Assembly: GCA_008931825.1 (NCBI GenBank)
Contig: QXVZ01001074.1
Coordinates: 1 to 64,000, forward strand
Reading direction: 5' to 3'
Length of the DNA: 64,000 bases
Source: Phallusia fumigata
Lineage: Eukaryota; Chordata; Ascidiacea; Phlebobranchia; Ascidiidae
Below the pieces are notes generated by a model that was not told the DNA's origin, did not search any database, and saw nothing but the letters and a program-made list of their open reading frames with translations. Below are positions 1-10,723 of the stretch, in pieces (within the stretch, counting starts at the first letter, position 1; the number at the start of each line of letters is the position of its first letter). Made by a program: the position numbers and the translations under genes.

Positions 1-66
1 AGACGTAATCGTGTAGAAACGGAGAACTCAAGGATTAGATCAAGCAACTGCGTGATCGATCGCTAC

Positions 67-196
67 ATTTTAAAGTTGTCAACAGTCGTATAGACACGTG
101 ATTTCCGTCTCACACAGGCTGAACTATCTTTTTTTAAACGTTGGTGTTGCGAGATTTTAAAAAAGACGAAGTTGAATTTGTTGATGGGACAGCAAA
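67..196 (+). pseudogene. Decayed copy of FMO exon 6 and its upstream intron
   Basis: This stretch resembles 3838-3972, the end of intron 5 and the start of exon 6 of the downstream monooxygenase gene. The clearest shared block encodes the EVEFVDGT region (around 170-193, against 3953-3975). A weaker match lies upstream, where both copies carry a 'cgtatagac' tract. The copy loses similarity after the 'gatgggacag' region and has no continuing reading frame, so it appears to be a truncated relic of a tandem FMO duplication whose remainder lies to the left of the window or is lost. Confidence 0.6.
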
Positions 197-511
197 TTTA
201 TTGCTTTTTTATGCGCTGGATGATAATGTTAGTTTCTGTTCTTTAAGATAGACAATAACTTCACAACAGTTTAACCCCATCCTTTTACGGGCGATTTGTC
301 TCTTAGGGGCTCTGCACACAAGACGCGGTTGACGGTCTCGACTGGCGATGCGTAGAAGCTGCGGTGGTGGGCGGATTTTCCAATGTGCTTGAAAATTTGA
401 GTGTCTATGTGTCGATAAATCGTTGATAGGGAATTTAAGTTAGTACTAAAGAAATTGATCACAACCAGCCGAATACCCTACAAAAACAAAGTTCTCAACT
501 CAACAAGCACT

Positions 512-558
512 GCGGCTGACCGAAAAGTTAAATCAGATTTAACCTTGCCGTCAGCCGC
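512..558. repeat. 47-bp imperfect palindrome
   Basis: Two 23-base arms (512-534 and 536-558) are inverted copies of each other around a single central A, with 20 of 23 positions pairing. The innermost 17 bases (527-543) are a perfect inverted repeat. Nothing in the flanks extends the pairing. It could be a relic of a small inverted-repeat element or a chance hairpin; I see no gene attached to it. Confidence 0.6.
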
Positions 559-1099
559 TTCAACCGAGAAAATCACGCCGTCGCGGCATGACGCCGACTG
601 GTGTAAATGCCCTGCCGCTTGCCGCGGGATCAAAAACCGCACCGCTACCGTTAACCGCGTGTGGTGTGAATCCCGCTTAAGCCTCCCTCCTGATTGGTCT
701 ACCAACGTTTTTCCTCAAGTCTCGATTCCCTATTGCGCTAAATATAGCTACGATGTGAGTTTCCGTCACAAAGACAAGAGTCTCCAAGCGAAAATAAACT
801 CAGTAAAACTTGTGTGAATGTTCAAAGAGATGCATGATGTTTATTGCAATGTAGTAAACTTGGTCAGGATATATAACTATGAAAACATTAATGCCAGAGA
901 ATTTGCATCACTTCCTAAACTGATGATGACGAGGAATTTATTGAAAGGTCTGCAATTATAAGCATTCACTACATACAAGCTCTCTGGTAGTTATGTTTTT
1001 ATTTTAGCCAACTTTGTTTGTATTTCGTGTTTTGTATTCCTAACACATGGTTAACTTTTGTAGGTTTCTACATATTATGTTTTACCTACTGCTACACAA
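559..1099. other. 5' flank of FMO, no gene recognised
   Basis: This carries overlapping open frames on both strands around 455-817, but neither has a recognisable protein, splice structure or coding-like composition. The stretch from about 830 to 1099 is AT-rich and precedes the FMO start codon, so it is the probable promoter and leader. I see no clear TATA element. Confidence 0.4.
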
Positions 1100-4000
1100 A
1101 TGCAACGGATTGCAGTGATAGGTGCTGGGGCGGCAGGTAAATTAATGTATTTTTTAGCATAAAATGAAAAGTATTAAATCCATTTAAGCAATGCCTTTGA
1201 AATGACATGATATTACAGGACTATGTGCTGCACATCTTCTTTCACAAGAAAATAGCTTTGAAACTGTTGTGTTTGAATTAACAGACCATGTTGGTGGAAC
1301 ATGGTTTTATACAAATGAAACGGAGGCAGATTCCAATGGATTGGCAATACATTCTTCAATGTACAAAAATTTAAGGTAATAATTATGTTATTTGATGGAA
1401 AAAAGTTGGTTTTTATTTTTAAACTACATGTGCACCAAACACACTCATTGCAAAAACTGTGTACATTCAGTAGCCAATTGTGTTGAAGATAATATAATTT
1501 TTNATTAACAGACCATGTTGGTGGAACATGGTTTTATACAAATGAAACGGAGGCAGATTCCAATGGATTGGCAATACATTCTTCAATGTACAAAAATTTA
1601 AGGTAATAATTATGTTATTTGATGGAAAAAAGTTGGTTTTTATTTTTAAACTACATGTGCACCAAACACACTCATTGCAAAAACTGTGTACATTCAGTAG
1701 CCAATTGTGTTGAAGATAATATAATTTTTTTTGTTATTGTGTATTTAAGAACAAATCTACCAAAGCAAGTCATGGGTTTTCCTGGATACAAGTTTGATGA
1801 TGGACTACCATCATTTTTGCGACATGAGGATGTTTTAAAATATCTGCATGATTTTTCAATTCATTTCGACATACAGAAACTGATAAAGGTACTTGTATTG
1901 ACACTTAAGCTGTCCTCAAAGGACAATAACAAACATTGCAAATATTCAGTTCGTTTAATTTTTTTAGTTTAATATGTTGGTTGAGGATGTTCAAGTCATT
2001 GTCAACAAAGAATGTTCAAATACAAAGTTCCCAAAGTTTAATGTTACATCCTTGAATTTGTCAACCAAAAAGCAAACCAATGAAGTATTTGATGGCGTAG
2101 TGGTGTGCAATGGGTATGTCAGTTGTAGAATTCCTTTAAAAATGTAACTGAAATTCTTATCAGTCGACAAGCAGTTGAGACTGTACTTCATCTGCCACAG
2201 AAACATATTTAGTGATATATAGAACTTATTTGTTTGTTAAAAACACATGTCATCCAAATTAGGCTCAACCACAACCAACAATAATGCAATATTATTTTAT
2301 TTTCAAATTTGTTTGTTTATTGTGGAATTGCCTTGATGACTGAAAACAATTTGACACTCAATACTGCCTTGGCAAAACAAAGACTCNATGTGCTGCACAT
2401 CTTCTTTCACAAGAAAATAGCTTTGAAACTGTTGTGTTTGAATTAACAGACCATGTTGGTGGAACATGGTTCTATACAAATGAAACGGAGGCAGATTCCA
2501 ATAGATTGGCGATACATTCTTCAATGTACAAAAATTTAAGGTAATAAGTCTGTTATTTGATGGAAAAAAGTTGTTTTTTACTTTTAAACTACATTCCCAC
2601 TAAACACACTCCGTGCAAAAAACTGTACATTCAGTAGCCAATTGTGTTGAAGATAATATTTTTTTTGTTATTGTGTATTTAAGAACAAATCTACCAAAGC
2701 AAGTCATGGGTTTTCCTGGATACAAGTTTAATGATGACCTACCATCATTTTTGCGACATGAAGATGTTTTAAAATATCTGCATGATTTTTCAATTCATTT
2801 CGACATACAGAAACTGATAAAGGTACTTGTATTGACATTTAAGCTGTCCTCAAAAGACAATAACAAACATTGCCAATATTCAGTTCAATTATTTTTTTAG
2901 TTTAATATGTTGGTTGAGGATGTTCAAGTCATTGGTAACAAAGAATGTTCAAATACAAAGTTCCCAAAGTTTAATGTTACAACCTTGAATTTGTCAACCA
3001 AAAAGCAAACTAGTGAAGTATTTGATGGTGTAGTGGTATGCAATGGGTATGTCTGTTGTAGAATTTCTTTAAAAATGTAACTGAAATTCTTATCAGTAGA
3101 CTAGCAGTTGAGACTGTACTTCACCTGCCACAGAAACATATTTAGTGATATACAGAACTTATTTGTTTGTCAAAAACACATGCCATCCAAATCGGCCTAA
3201 ACCATAACCAACGATAATGCAATAATATTTTATTTTCAAATTTGTTGATGTTTGTTTATTATGGATTTGCCTTGATGACTGAAAACAATTTTAATACTGC
3301 CTTTGCAAAACAAAGACTCTTTACAGGCATTATTTCAAGCCCCATATTCCAGACTTTCCAGGAAGAGAAATGTTTGAAGGAAAAATTTTGCACAGCCATC
3401 AATATAGATTCCCTGAGGTGTTTTCTGGAATGAATGTCGTTGTCTTAGGTGCCAGGTCATCTGGCACTGATATTTCCATTGAACTAAGCAAAGTGGCAAA
3501 AAGTGTGATTTTAAGTCACAAAAATCCAACCCTTGCTTCTTCTTTTCCAGACAATGTACAGCAGGTAAGAGTAACTTATTAGAAAAATATAGTTGGAACA
3601 AAAACCTGATCACTTTTAGGAAGCACGTTTAAAAAAAGCCACGCCCACACCCGTGCAAATGTATTGGTAGAATTTTGCCTTTGCTGCTGATTGTGAAACC
3701 CACAAGCGGAAATATGCAACTACAACTAAGCGATTGCAAATTTCCCGCAGTTCGATGTAAACCACCACGCTTGGTGCAACATTCTGCTTTAGCTGTGGTA
3801 ATAGATAATGCTTAAATGTTGTGTAAAGTTTTTTTGTGTTTTTAAGTTACCAACACTCGTATAGACTCTACACACGGTATTCGTGCTCTTTAAACACTTT
3901 CAACGTATTTATCTTTTACAGAAAGTTTGTGTTGCGAGTTTTGGGAAAAACGAAGTTGAATTTGTTGATGGGACAACAGTCAAGTGTGATGCGTTTGTGT

Positions 4001-4795
4001 ATTGCACGGGTTATGAATATTCATTTCCATTCTTCAAGACAGATGAAGTTATTACAACCAAACAAGGCAGAGTTTGTCCCTTGTACAAACATCTCATACA
4101 CATTCGATATCCGAATCTCTCGTTTATTGGCTTGTGCCAACTAATATGTCCCTTTCCACAGTTTTATTGCCAGGTAAGTTTTTTGCTCAGTTGTTTTGTG
4201 GCACAGTTGATAACAGACTATCAAATGTGTTTTTGTAGGTTCGTTTCGCGATACAAGTGTTAAACGGAAAATTTAAGTTGCCCTCTACAGAAGAAATGCT
4301 GGCAAATGAGCGGGAGGATTACGAAAAACGTTTCCAAGAAGGCTTACCTCCAAAGTATGACTATTGTCACCATGTTGTTGCATCAAAAGAGGAAGTTATC
4401 AAGCAAACCAAAAACCAGTTTTAGTACAAAAGCCAGTTGAAAGTTTGGCCTAATTGACAATAATTTTGCAATGCGGAAAAGAGTTGGTAAAGATAGTTTG
4501 TCGGATTATACTTCGCCATTCCCGCCCGAACGTTTGTTTAGCGTCATCTTTTTTGTAAATACACCTAAATGCAATTGTATTTTCTAGAGCTGCTCATCAG
4601 TTGGGCCCGAAACAGTGGGAGTATAACAACGAGCTTGCTGATTTATGTGGTGAACCACGAATACCCGACAACATCCGTTTATTGTACGGTCTCTGTGTTC
4701 AAAGGCGAACTTTCAACCGTTTGCAATATCGTGAGGATGAGTATGAGATGTCTGATGACGGCCAGTATTATTGTATCAATCGAAATATCTCATAA
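1100..4795 (+). CDS. Flavin-containing monooxygenase (short, yeast/plant/insect type)
   Basis: Predicted NADPH- and FAD-dependent N/S-oxygenase. Exons: 1100-1136, 1219-1375, 1750-1888, 1968-2113, 3327-3564, 3922-4173, 4239-4354, 4588-4795; phases agree throughout and give about 430 residues, the length of fungal, plant and insect FMOs rather than the roughly 530-residue vertebrate FMO1-5. Visible motifs: FAD-binding GAGAAG right after the start (MQRIAVIGAGAAG), the FMO signature FEGKILHSHQY (F-x-G-x3-H-x3-Y) in exon 5, the NADPH loop LGARSSGTD, and YCTGY in exon 6. There is no C-terminal membrane anchor, as in short FMOs. Exons 2-4 are present twice, and exon 2 in part a third time, because of assembly duplication. 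Exon 7 stays open past its donor to a TAG at 4422, so a shorter C-terminus from read-through is possible. The substrate cannot be deduced. Confidence 0.9.
1504..1729 (+). repeat. Assembly duplication of 1277-1502 after a single N
   Basis: A lone N at 1503 is followed by a copy of the preceding 226 bases, including the 3' part of FMO exon 2 (copy ends about 1602). I saw no difference between the copies. This is what two overlapping contigs placed end to end look like. The extra partial exon 2 should not be counted as coding. Confidence 0.85.
2388..3319 (+). repeat. Second-haplotype copy of FMO exons 2-4
   Basis: A lone N at 2387 is followed by a second version of 1223-2386. The first version stops a few bases before the exon 5 acceptor; the second runs through to it. 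Duplicate exons: about 2388-2540, 2684-2822 and 2901-3046. The copies differ by scattered substitutions, several changing amino acids (for example D to N and G to D in exon 3, G to R in exon 2), and by small intron indels. They read as two alleles rather than a functional tandem duplication. Confidence 0.8.
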
Positions 4796-6346
4796 CGAAA
4801 GAAATTTTCCACTTTGTACAATTTCGCGTTTGATGGTAAACTTTCGTGAAGTTATTTAAGGCCAACGGTCCTGTGTGTGTTGATTTTTAAGCCATATGCG
4901 GTACCGGTTATGACCGACATTTCGCACTGTCTATGGAGATTTCAAATTTTATGACACATATCTTTTTAAGCAAGCAATTGCTGCTAAGTTTTCCTGGTCC
5001 CTAATTCTTCTCTAGAATTCTTCTAGTTCTTCTCTCGTGTGACAAGTTGGCAATTTTAATTCGGACGAGTTAAAAAAAGAACTAGATGGGTGTTCTCCAA
5101 ATTGCTATTGCCCCTACATTAAAATCCCTCCAATGATATTTTCCGCATGTAGCATTTATTTTTATAACAGTCGATATGTATTCAATACTTACACAATTTT
5201 CTTTGGGTATTATTCGCATAGAGGTTTCTGTAAGGATAACGTATGGATCCCCTCACACATACAATTGTAAAGTGTTGGCGGAGTTAAAAAGGTGTAGTGA
5301 GTTTTAGATGTAAAAACGAAAATTCAAACAGCCCAATCCGACCCAAATATTTTAATGTTAATTTTTATCCTGTAGCCAGACTTACCAATAGGTTGACCTA
5401 CAGCAGTGTCTGTCGGATTTATTTTACTTGTGCCCTCGAGGTATATGCCACAATTTACACCTTCGACAAGCAGTATTAAATCAGATCTAACAACTGCTGC
5501 TCATTAACATAAAATTCATTTTGTTTGACACCCGTTCGTAACAGGGGCAAACCACAAATCGTTAAACGTGAGTAGTTCATCTTGCGTCATCGACAAACAT
5601 AGATTTTGTTTGGACTGTTAAAACCTTTTTGTCGCAGGATTTATAACGTGGGAAAAAGAAAACGTTATTAACAGCAGTCACACAACGCCTTTGTTATCAA
5701 CAGTGTCAGTTTGCATGAACGTTTGGAAAGTAGTAGTAAATTCAACACAAAAAATACTTGTTATACAAATTAGTTATAACAAATTAGTTGGTTTTGTTGG
5801 CTTCGAAGGAACATTAAGGCGAGTGAAGCATGTAAATAGGACGCTATTATTTTTAGGCGGGCATTAATTAGAAGGAAATATCAAAGGTAAAAAAGTAGAA
5901 GAATGTATTTACGAAGATTACCAAAGCGTATGTGTAACGTTGCCGAATGAGCTAAACATTATTTGCAGTAACATATGATGGTTGAAACAAAGGCGAAAAA
6001 TGAACATCTTCTTTCTTTGGTTGCGCATTTCCAATCAATTTATCTTCGAGGTATCTATGGTCACTGTCGAAAGCGAAAGTCACCAAAACCCGTTAAAAAT
6101 ATCAACACTATTTGACGATAGATTTCTACCATTTGCTTCGTGGAGGTTATTCCTTCGTTTCGTTAGTAGTAGCTTTGCGTGAAACAGTCCGTTCTATTCG
6201 TTCTATATACTCATTCAGTTGTGATGTTGCGGTTTTCTACAGCTTTTTCGATCTATAACTTTTGATACATAATGATAACTTCCAATCTGTTTTAGACCCA
6301 ATCTTTACTCAGAGAGAGCAAAGATATTGCAGCATTTTGAATAAAA
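4796..6346. other. Intergenic, no gene recognised
   Basis: This is 1.55 kb of AT-rich DNA between the FMO stop and the mucin start. Short open frames at 5297-5479 and 5982-6182 have no recognisable content. A TATA-like 'tatata' lies about 140 bases before the mucin start codon (near 6203), compatible with a promoter but weak evidence. Confidence 0.5.
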
Positions 6347-8906
6347 ATGAAGCAAAAACATTTAAAGCTTGTCACCCTGTGTTTTCTGGTACTTAGTTTT
6401 GTTCGTGCAACTTCTGCATCGAAGTCAGTAAGCTCGTCAACATTAAGTTTGCCCAACATTACAACCGACGATACAACATTTGGAGATATTGATGGTACAA
6501 CATTTACGATAGGACCTACAATGGAAAATGCAACAACAGGTTAACCAAAAACAACTACACAACGACTCAAATTACTTAAGCTGGTTTGCAGTTAGTGGAG
6601 ATGTAGGTTATAAATCCTAAATCGTTTGAATGAAAAATAGGACCAACTCAATTAAGAATTAAAAGGCTAATCGATAAATGTCAACCAAAGCCAGCTGCAA
6701 ATATAAGTCGCAAAAAAGGACCGACTATTAAGATAGATATAAAACGTATTGTGGCAAAACTAAATCAACACCAACCTAACACGGTATTAACCAAAGGCTT
6801 GGTTTGGATCATTTTGAATAGTAAGCGTGGGCCTTCCATCCATATTTATAACACTCAACCTATAAACAATTTTAGACTCTTCGACGTGCAACACAGATCC
6901 AAGTCCTTGTCCAGATCCTTCCACATGGTGCAATGAAACAGATACAGTAATCCAATGCCCGTGTATACCGGGTTTTTACATGGCAACTGAATCGGGATCA
7001 TGTACACTTGGTAAAAGCGTCCTTGTTTAGGTTTTTATGTAGTTTGTAATCTAATTCCACATTTCAAACGCAGCGTTGGTGTTTGGTGGCATATTATACG
7101 TACAGGACGATGGAAGTTATGTAGACGAACCAACTATCGAGGCTTTGGTATGTTAACATATTGTTCAGTTTTGGACATAAAGAACATTCAGTAGCAATGT
7201 TCGATTAGTGTCGTTTGCGAATTTTAGATCCTTTATACCACGGTAATGGAAGGTGTGACTGTATGTTTTTTGTAATTTATTTCAGTGGCATTACAATCAA
7301 TAGCACAAAACTTACAATTATGATGGTATAACTAACACCAAAAAGCTTTTTGTTATATTTTACCTCCGGATTCGCTTGCACGATTACCTCGGTTCAAAAT
7401 TTTATTTGAGAGTGTATGTATATTTCATGTCATGAACACTATTTAAAAATTGCGGGAATGTTAACCGTATTTTTGTTGCCGTAGCTTACGTCGGCCTATA
7501 CTTCCAACGATTCCTTGGTAAGTGCAAGCGTGGTGTCGAACAACCGAACAGAATGGAGTTATCAAGTTTTGTTCCAGCCACAATCTCATTATCAAAGTTC
7601 TGACGTACAACATATGTTCAATAGTTACACAGACAACAGTGTAAGTAGCGTAAACCCAAAATTCAACCTGAATCCTTAATTTCTGGCCAGCTGATGCCAA
7701 CAGTTTATAGTGTTTCGACGGAATATGTTCGGTAAGCAGCAGCGGCAGTGACAGTGACAGCGGCAGTGGCAGCGGTAACGGCATAGACATACACATTAAC
7801 GTCAATCGGTCAATCCAAGATGCTGGAAGTACGGTTTATTTACAAATTCGTACATTTGATTATCGATTATTACACTTGTGTTTTATTTTTGTATAGCTGT
7901 TGGGTCCGTAGTCTGTGAATCTTCAAATTTCACCGGCTATTGCGACAGCAGCTCTTCTGCATGTAGTTCAACTGACGGCTATGTTCAGTGCTCGTGTTTG
8001 ATCGATTTCGTTTCGTTGCCGAAAAACAACCGACAGTGCCTAGGTAACCTCCCTGTGATGCCAAATTGAGTCCTTCGGCCAACTTCCTTTTCCTGTAACC
8101 TTATACTTCGTTGTTTGATTCCAAAAAGCCCTAAAAAATGCGTGACAATCAAAAAGATAACTTGGTTGGCTCACAAATGCTCTCATACAAAATACACTAT
8201 GGTCGTTTTGCTCGATCGTACTAAATTAAATTATCTCAGCATTACTACAAATGTCTTATAATGTCTCTCAAATTTACAACTGTATCTCCGCTTTACGGGG
8301 ACCGTTTAATAAAATTTATTTTTTAGCTGTTTTGTGTAAAACCGACGATGAATGCAACTCGCCATTTGGATCGTGCGATCCGAGTGGAAATAACGGAGCT
8401 GGGACTTGCTCGTGTACATTCGGAGTTGAGGGCGCAACTTGTCACAGCCGTATGTTGTATTTCTTCTGTGTGTCAAATATTTGGTCAAATGCTAACACAT
8501 TATGTTGTTAATGCTGCAGCCTGGCTGTTGGTCTTTGTAATATTCGCATGTAGCGTTGGAGGAATTGCCATCATCACCATTATCGTGTGCTTCGTATTAA
8601 GGAGGCGACACAGTAAACGTTTGAAGTTTGAAGCTGGCCTATGGAATCTTGACAGCGATGCTGATCATGATGTAAGTGTATCTTGGTTTCAACAAGGGTG
8701 AAGCACCATAGCCCAACCTACAAATTGTGTTTTTTGGTTAGGATAATCAAGCTAGTTTTGGATTTGCTATACCCCGACGGATGCGCGCCAACCTCCCTGG
8801 TGGAGTGGTGAGTCAATATGTCGCGAGAAATAAGCTTTTCACAACATTTGAACTTACGTTCTGCTGTTTACAGGCAAGATTTTATTCTTTTGCGCAAGAC
8901 GACTAA
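6347..8906 (+). CDS. Transmembrane mucin-like protein, EGF-SEA-EGF-EGF-TM
   Basis: Probable type I surface glycoprotein of about 420 residues. Exons: 6347-6539, 6876-7010, 7074-7147, 7228-7260, 7286-7325, 7485-7640, 7711-7828, 7897-8043, 8327-8449, 8520-8671, 8742-8807, 8874-8906. Order: signal peptide (LVTLCFLVLSFVRATSA), a short Thr/Ser-rich stalk, a six-Cys EGF-like module in exon 2, an SEA-like domain in exons 3-7, two more six-Cys EGF modules (exons 8 and 9), one hydrophobic helix (WLLVFVIFACSVGGIAII) followed by RRRHSKR, and a 50-residue acidic-then-basic cytoplasmic tail. This matches the order of vertebrate MUC13, though the mucin stalk is very short. The exon 4 to exon 5 junction is out of phase as drawn, so that part of the SEA domain is uncertain. 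The usual SEA cleavage sequence GSVVV appears only as SASVVS. Confidence 0.75.
7735..7782 (+). repeat. Ser-Gly/Ser-Asp codon repeat in the mucin
   Basis: An in-frame run of alternating Ser with Gly or Asp codons encodes SSSGSDSDSGSGSGNG between the SEA domain and the second EGF module. SG dipeptides next to acidic residues are the usual glycosaminoglycan attachment context, so this may be a chondroitin/heparan attachment site. The repeat unit is six bases, so length variation between alleles is likely. Confidence 0.6.
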
Positions 8907-9245
8907 AGCACACGTCGCACACACAATCCCTCTTTTCGTTTAGTGATGTTGCAAGTATTAACAATACACTTACCACCGAAAAGTTTACTACTTCCCATTC
9001 TGCCCTAAATACGCAATGTATAGTGTCATTTTCGCTCATACTTATATGCTGAGCATATGTGTTTGCTGAGTTTTATTGTTTCTGGAACGAAGGAATCTAT
9101 TTGCCGAGCAAGTTAAACCTGGAATGCGCGCGACCTTCTGGTTTAATTTTGTCGTAATGAGATGACGCCCTTCATTAATTCCGAAGGAACAAACAGTGAA
9201 GGCGTAAATTTATGTCCTCGAATTTGAAGAATGACGTAGTGCCGC

Positions 9246-9251
9246 AATAAA
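9246..9251 (+). terminator. Candidate poly(A) signal of the mucin gene
   Basis: Canonical AATAAA, the first seen downstream of the mucin stop on the coding strand. Position is plausible but the cleavage site is unproven. Confidence 0.35.
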
Positions 9252-10432
9252 ACATGACTCTTTAACAACAGCGGTTTGTCACGAAAAAGTTCATCAAGTG
9301 GTGGGGTATAAATGTAAAACTTGGCATGCAATGTAAACAGCTTGTATAAAGTTACACTCATCAAAAAGACGCCAATTAATTAAAATCTATTCTAGAAAAC
9401 TTCATGTTAGTTCAAAATGGATTACTCTAAAATGGCATTCTGCCTTGAAATAAGACACTTTATTCTTATTTAATCACTGCGATTGTTCTGCCTGGTTTTA
9501 ACAGTTTTTTAGTTGCCAATCGTACGTTTTTTGGTTTTGAAGTAACTTCTTTCACTATCTTAAAAGTATTTTGTGTTTTATTTTATCCGTTTGCTGGCGC
9601 GGCTGCACCGCTTGGAGGTTCGACATAAGCTATCACACGCCTTGTAATATTTTTAACATTAATGTTGCCATCATTTAAAACTGCCTACTATGGAACGAGC
9701 CAGACCAATAACCAGCGCTTGCTACTGTGCATCGCTGTATTTGTTGCTTGGTCAAACATTAAAATAAATACTTGCTTGACCCAAATCTACCGAACACCAA
9801 TCGCCAAAGTTGCGATGCGAAAATCATCTTTTTCCTGTTTTTGACAAGTTTTATCGTACAGTTGTCTCTTTAAAATGTCGAGTGTGCCAAAGTGCGAATT
9901 TTTCAAATGACGACTATACTCTATCGCTACGACATACACATGTGGCGACATAGTACCTCGAGCATACTTCGCCGAGTAACGGGTATGAAATGTTCAGTCT
10001 TCGGCTAAATGGAAAACCTGCGGTTTGGGTCTACCTCTTCTGCCTACTATATCAGATCTGACATTCGCCATAGCGTTCTCCTTATCTCCTCATTTATGCA
10101 AACACGCCTAATGTAGCTCGCTAATAATGAGCATTTCCTGGTTTCCTTCATTTTTTTGTCCCTTAACATTTGTCACATTTAATCCCTTACGCGGTATTTC
10201 TCCACATCATAGAGCGTGACTCCGTTTATTTGACAGATAATCTCTTTTGTACAACCTGTGTGCCACAACGACGTGAACAAAAAAGCTACAAACGGAAACG
10301 GAAACAACATGGCTTACAAAAACACAACGCTTTTTTGGGGCTCAGCCAGCAAGCGTTTATCAAAATTTAACATTTGTCTAAATCATAAGACATTCACGTG
10401 ATGTAACCATCATAAACCTGACAGTTTGAACG

Positions 10433-10438
10433 TTTATT
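10433..10438 (-). terminator. Candidate poly(A) signal of Myt1
   Basis: AATAAA on the - strand (TTTATT on +), about 290 bases beyond the Myt1 stop codon. Confidence 0.35.
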
Positions 10439-10723
10439 TCACACTAGGCTTGACGTCACAGGTGGTTTTAACAGTGTGCATTGTGTATGTACAACAGCAG
10501 CAGTTAATTGTCGCAAACAACCTTGCGCGTAGTTACGCGGGAAATGTCATAGCAACTGAAGAGCATCGGCAGGCGGTAGAATCGTACGAGTAAAAGTCAT
10601 CGCTGTTGAACTGAACAATAAGAATCAAAAAACTATCTCAAAAACACAAGACAAGGAGAGAAAAGAAATATACAAGAAAATAGAACTTTCAACAAATTGC
10701 GTACGAAGAAGTGTGAAAAACGA

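Larger units (their letters stand above)
8907..10723. other. Intergenic between convergent mucin and Myt1 genes
   Basis: The two flanking genes point towards each other, so this holds both 3' UTRs. An AATAAA at 9246-9251 (+) is 340 bases after the mucin stop, and a reverse-strand AATAAA at 10433-10438 is about 290 bases after the Myt1 stop. No other gene, repeat or RNA was recognised. Confidence 0.5.

Noticed and set aside
455-817. Overlapping open frames on both strands next to the palindrome
   Set aside because: No recognisable protein, no splice partners, and both strands are open, which is common where GC rises locally. Treated as non-coding.
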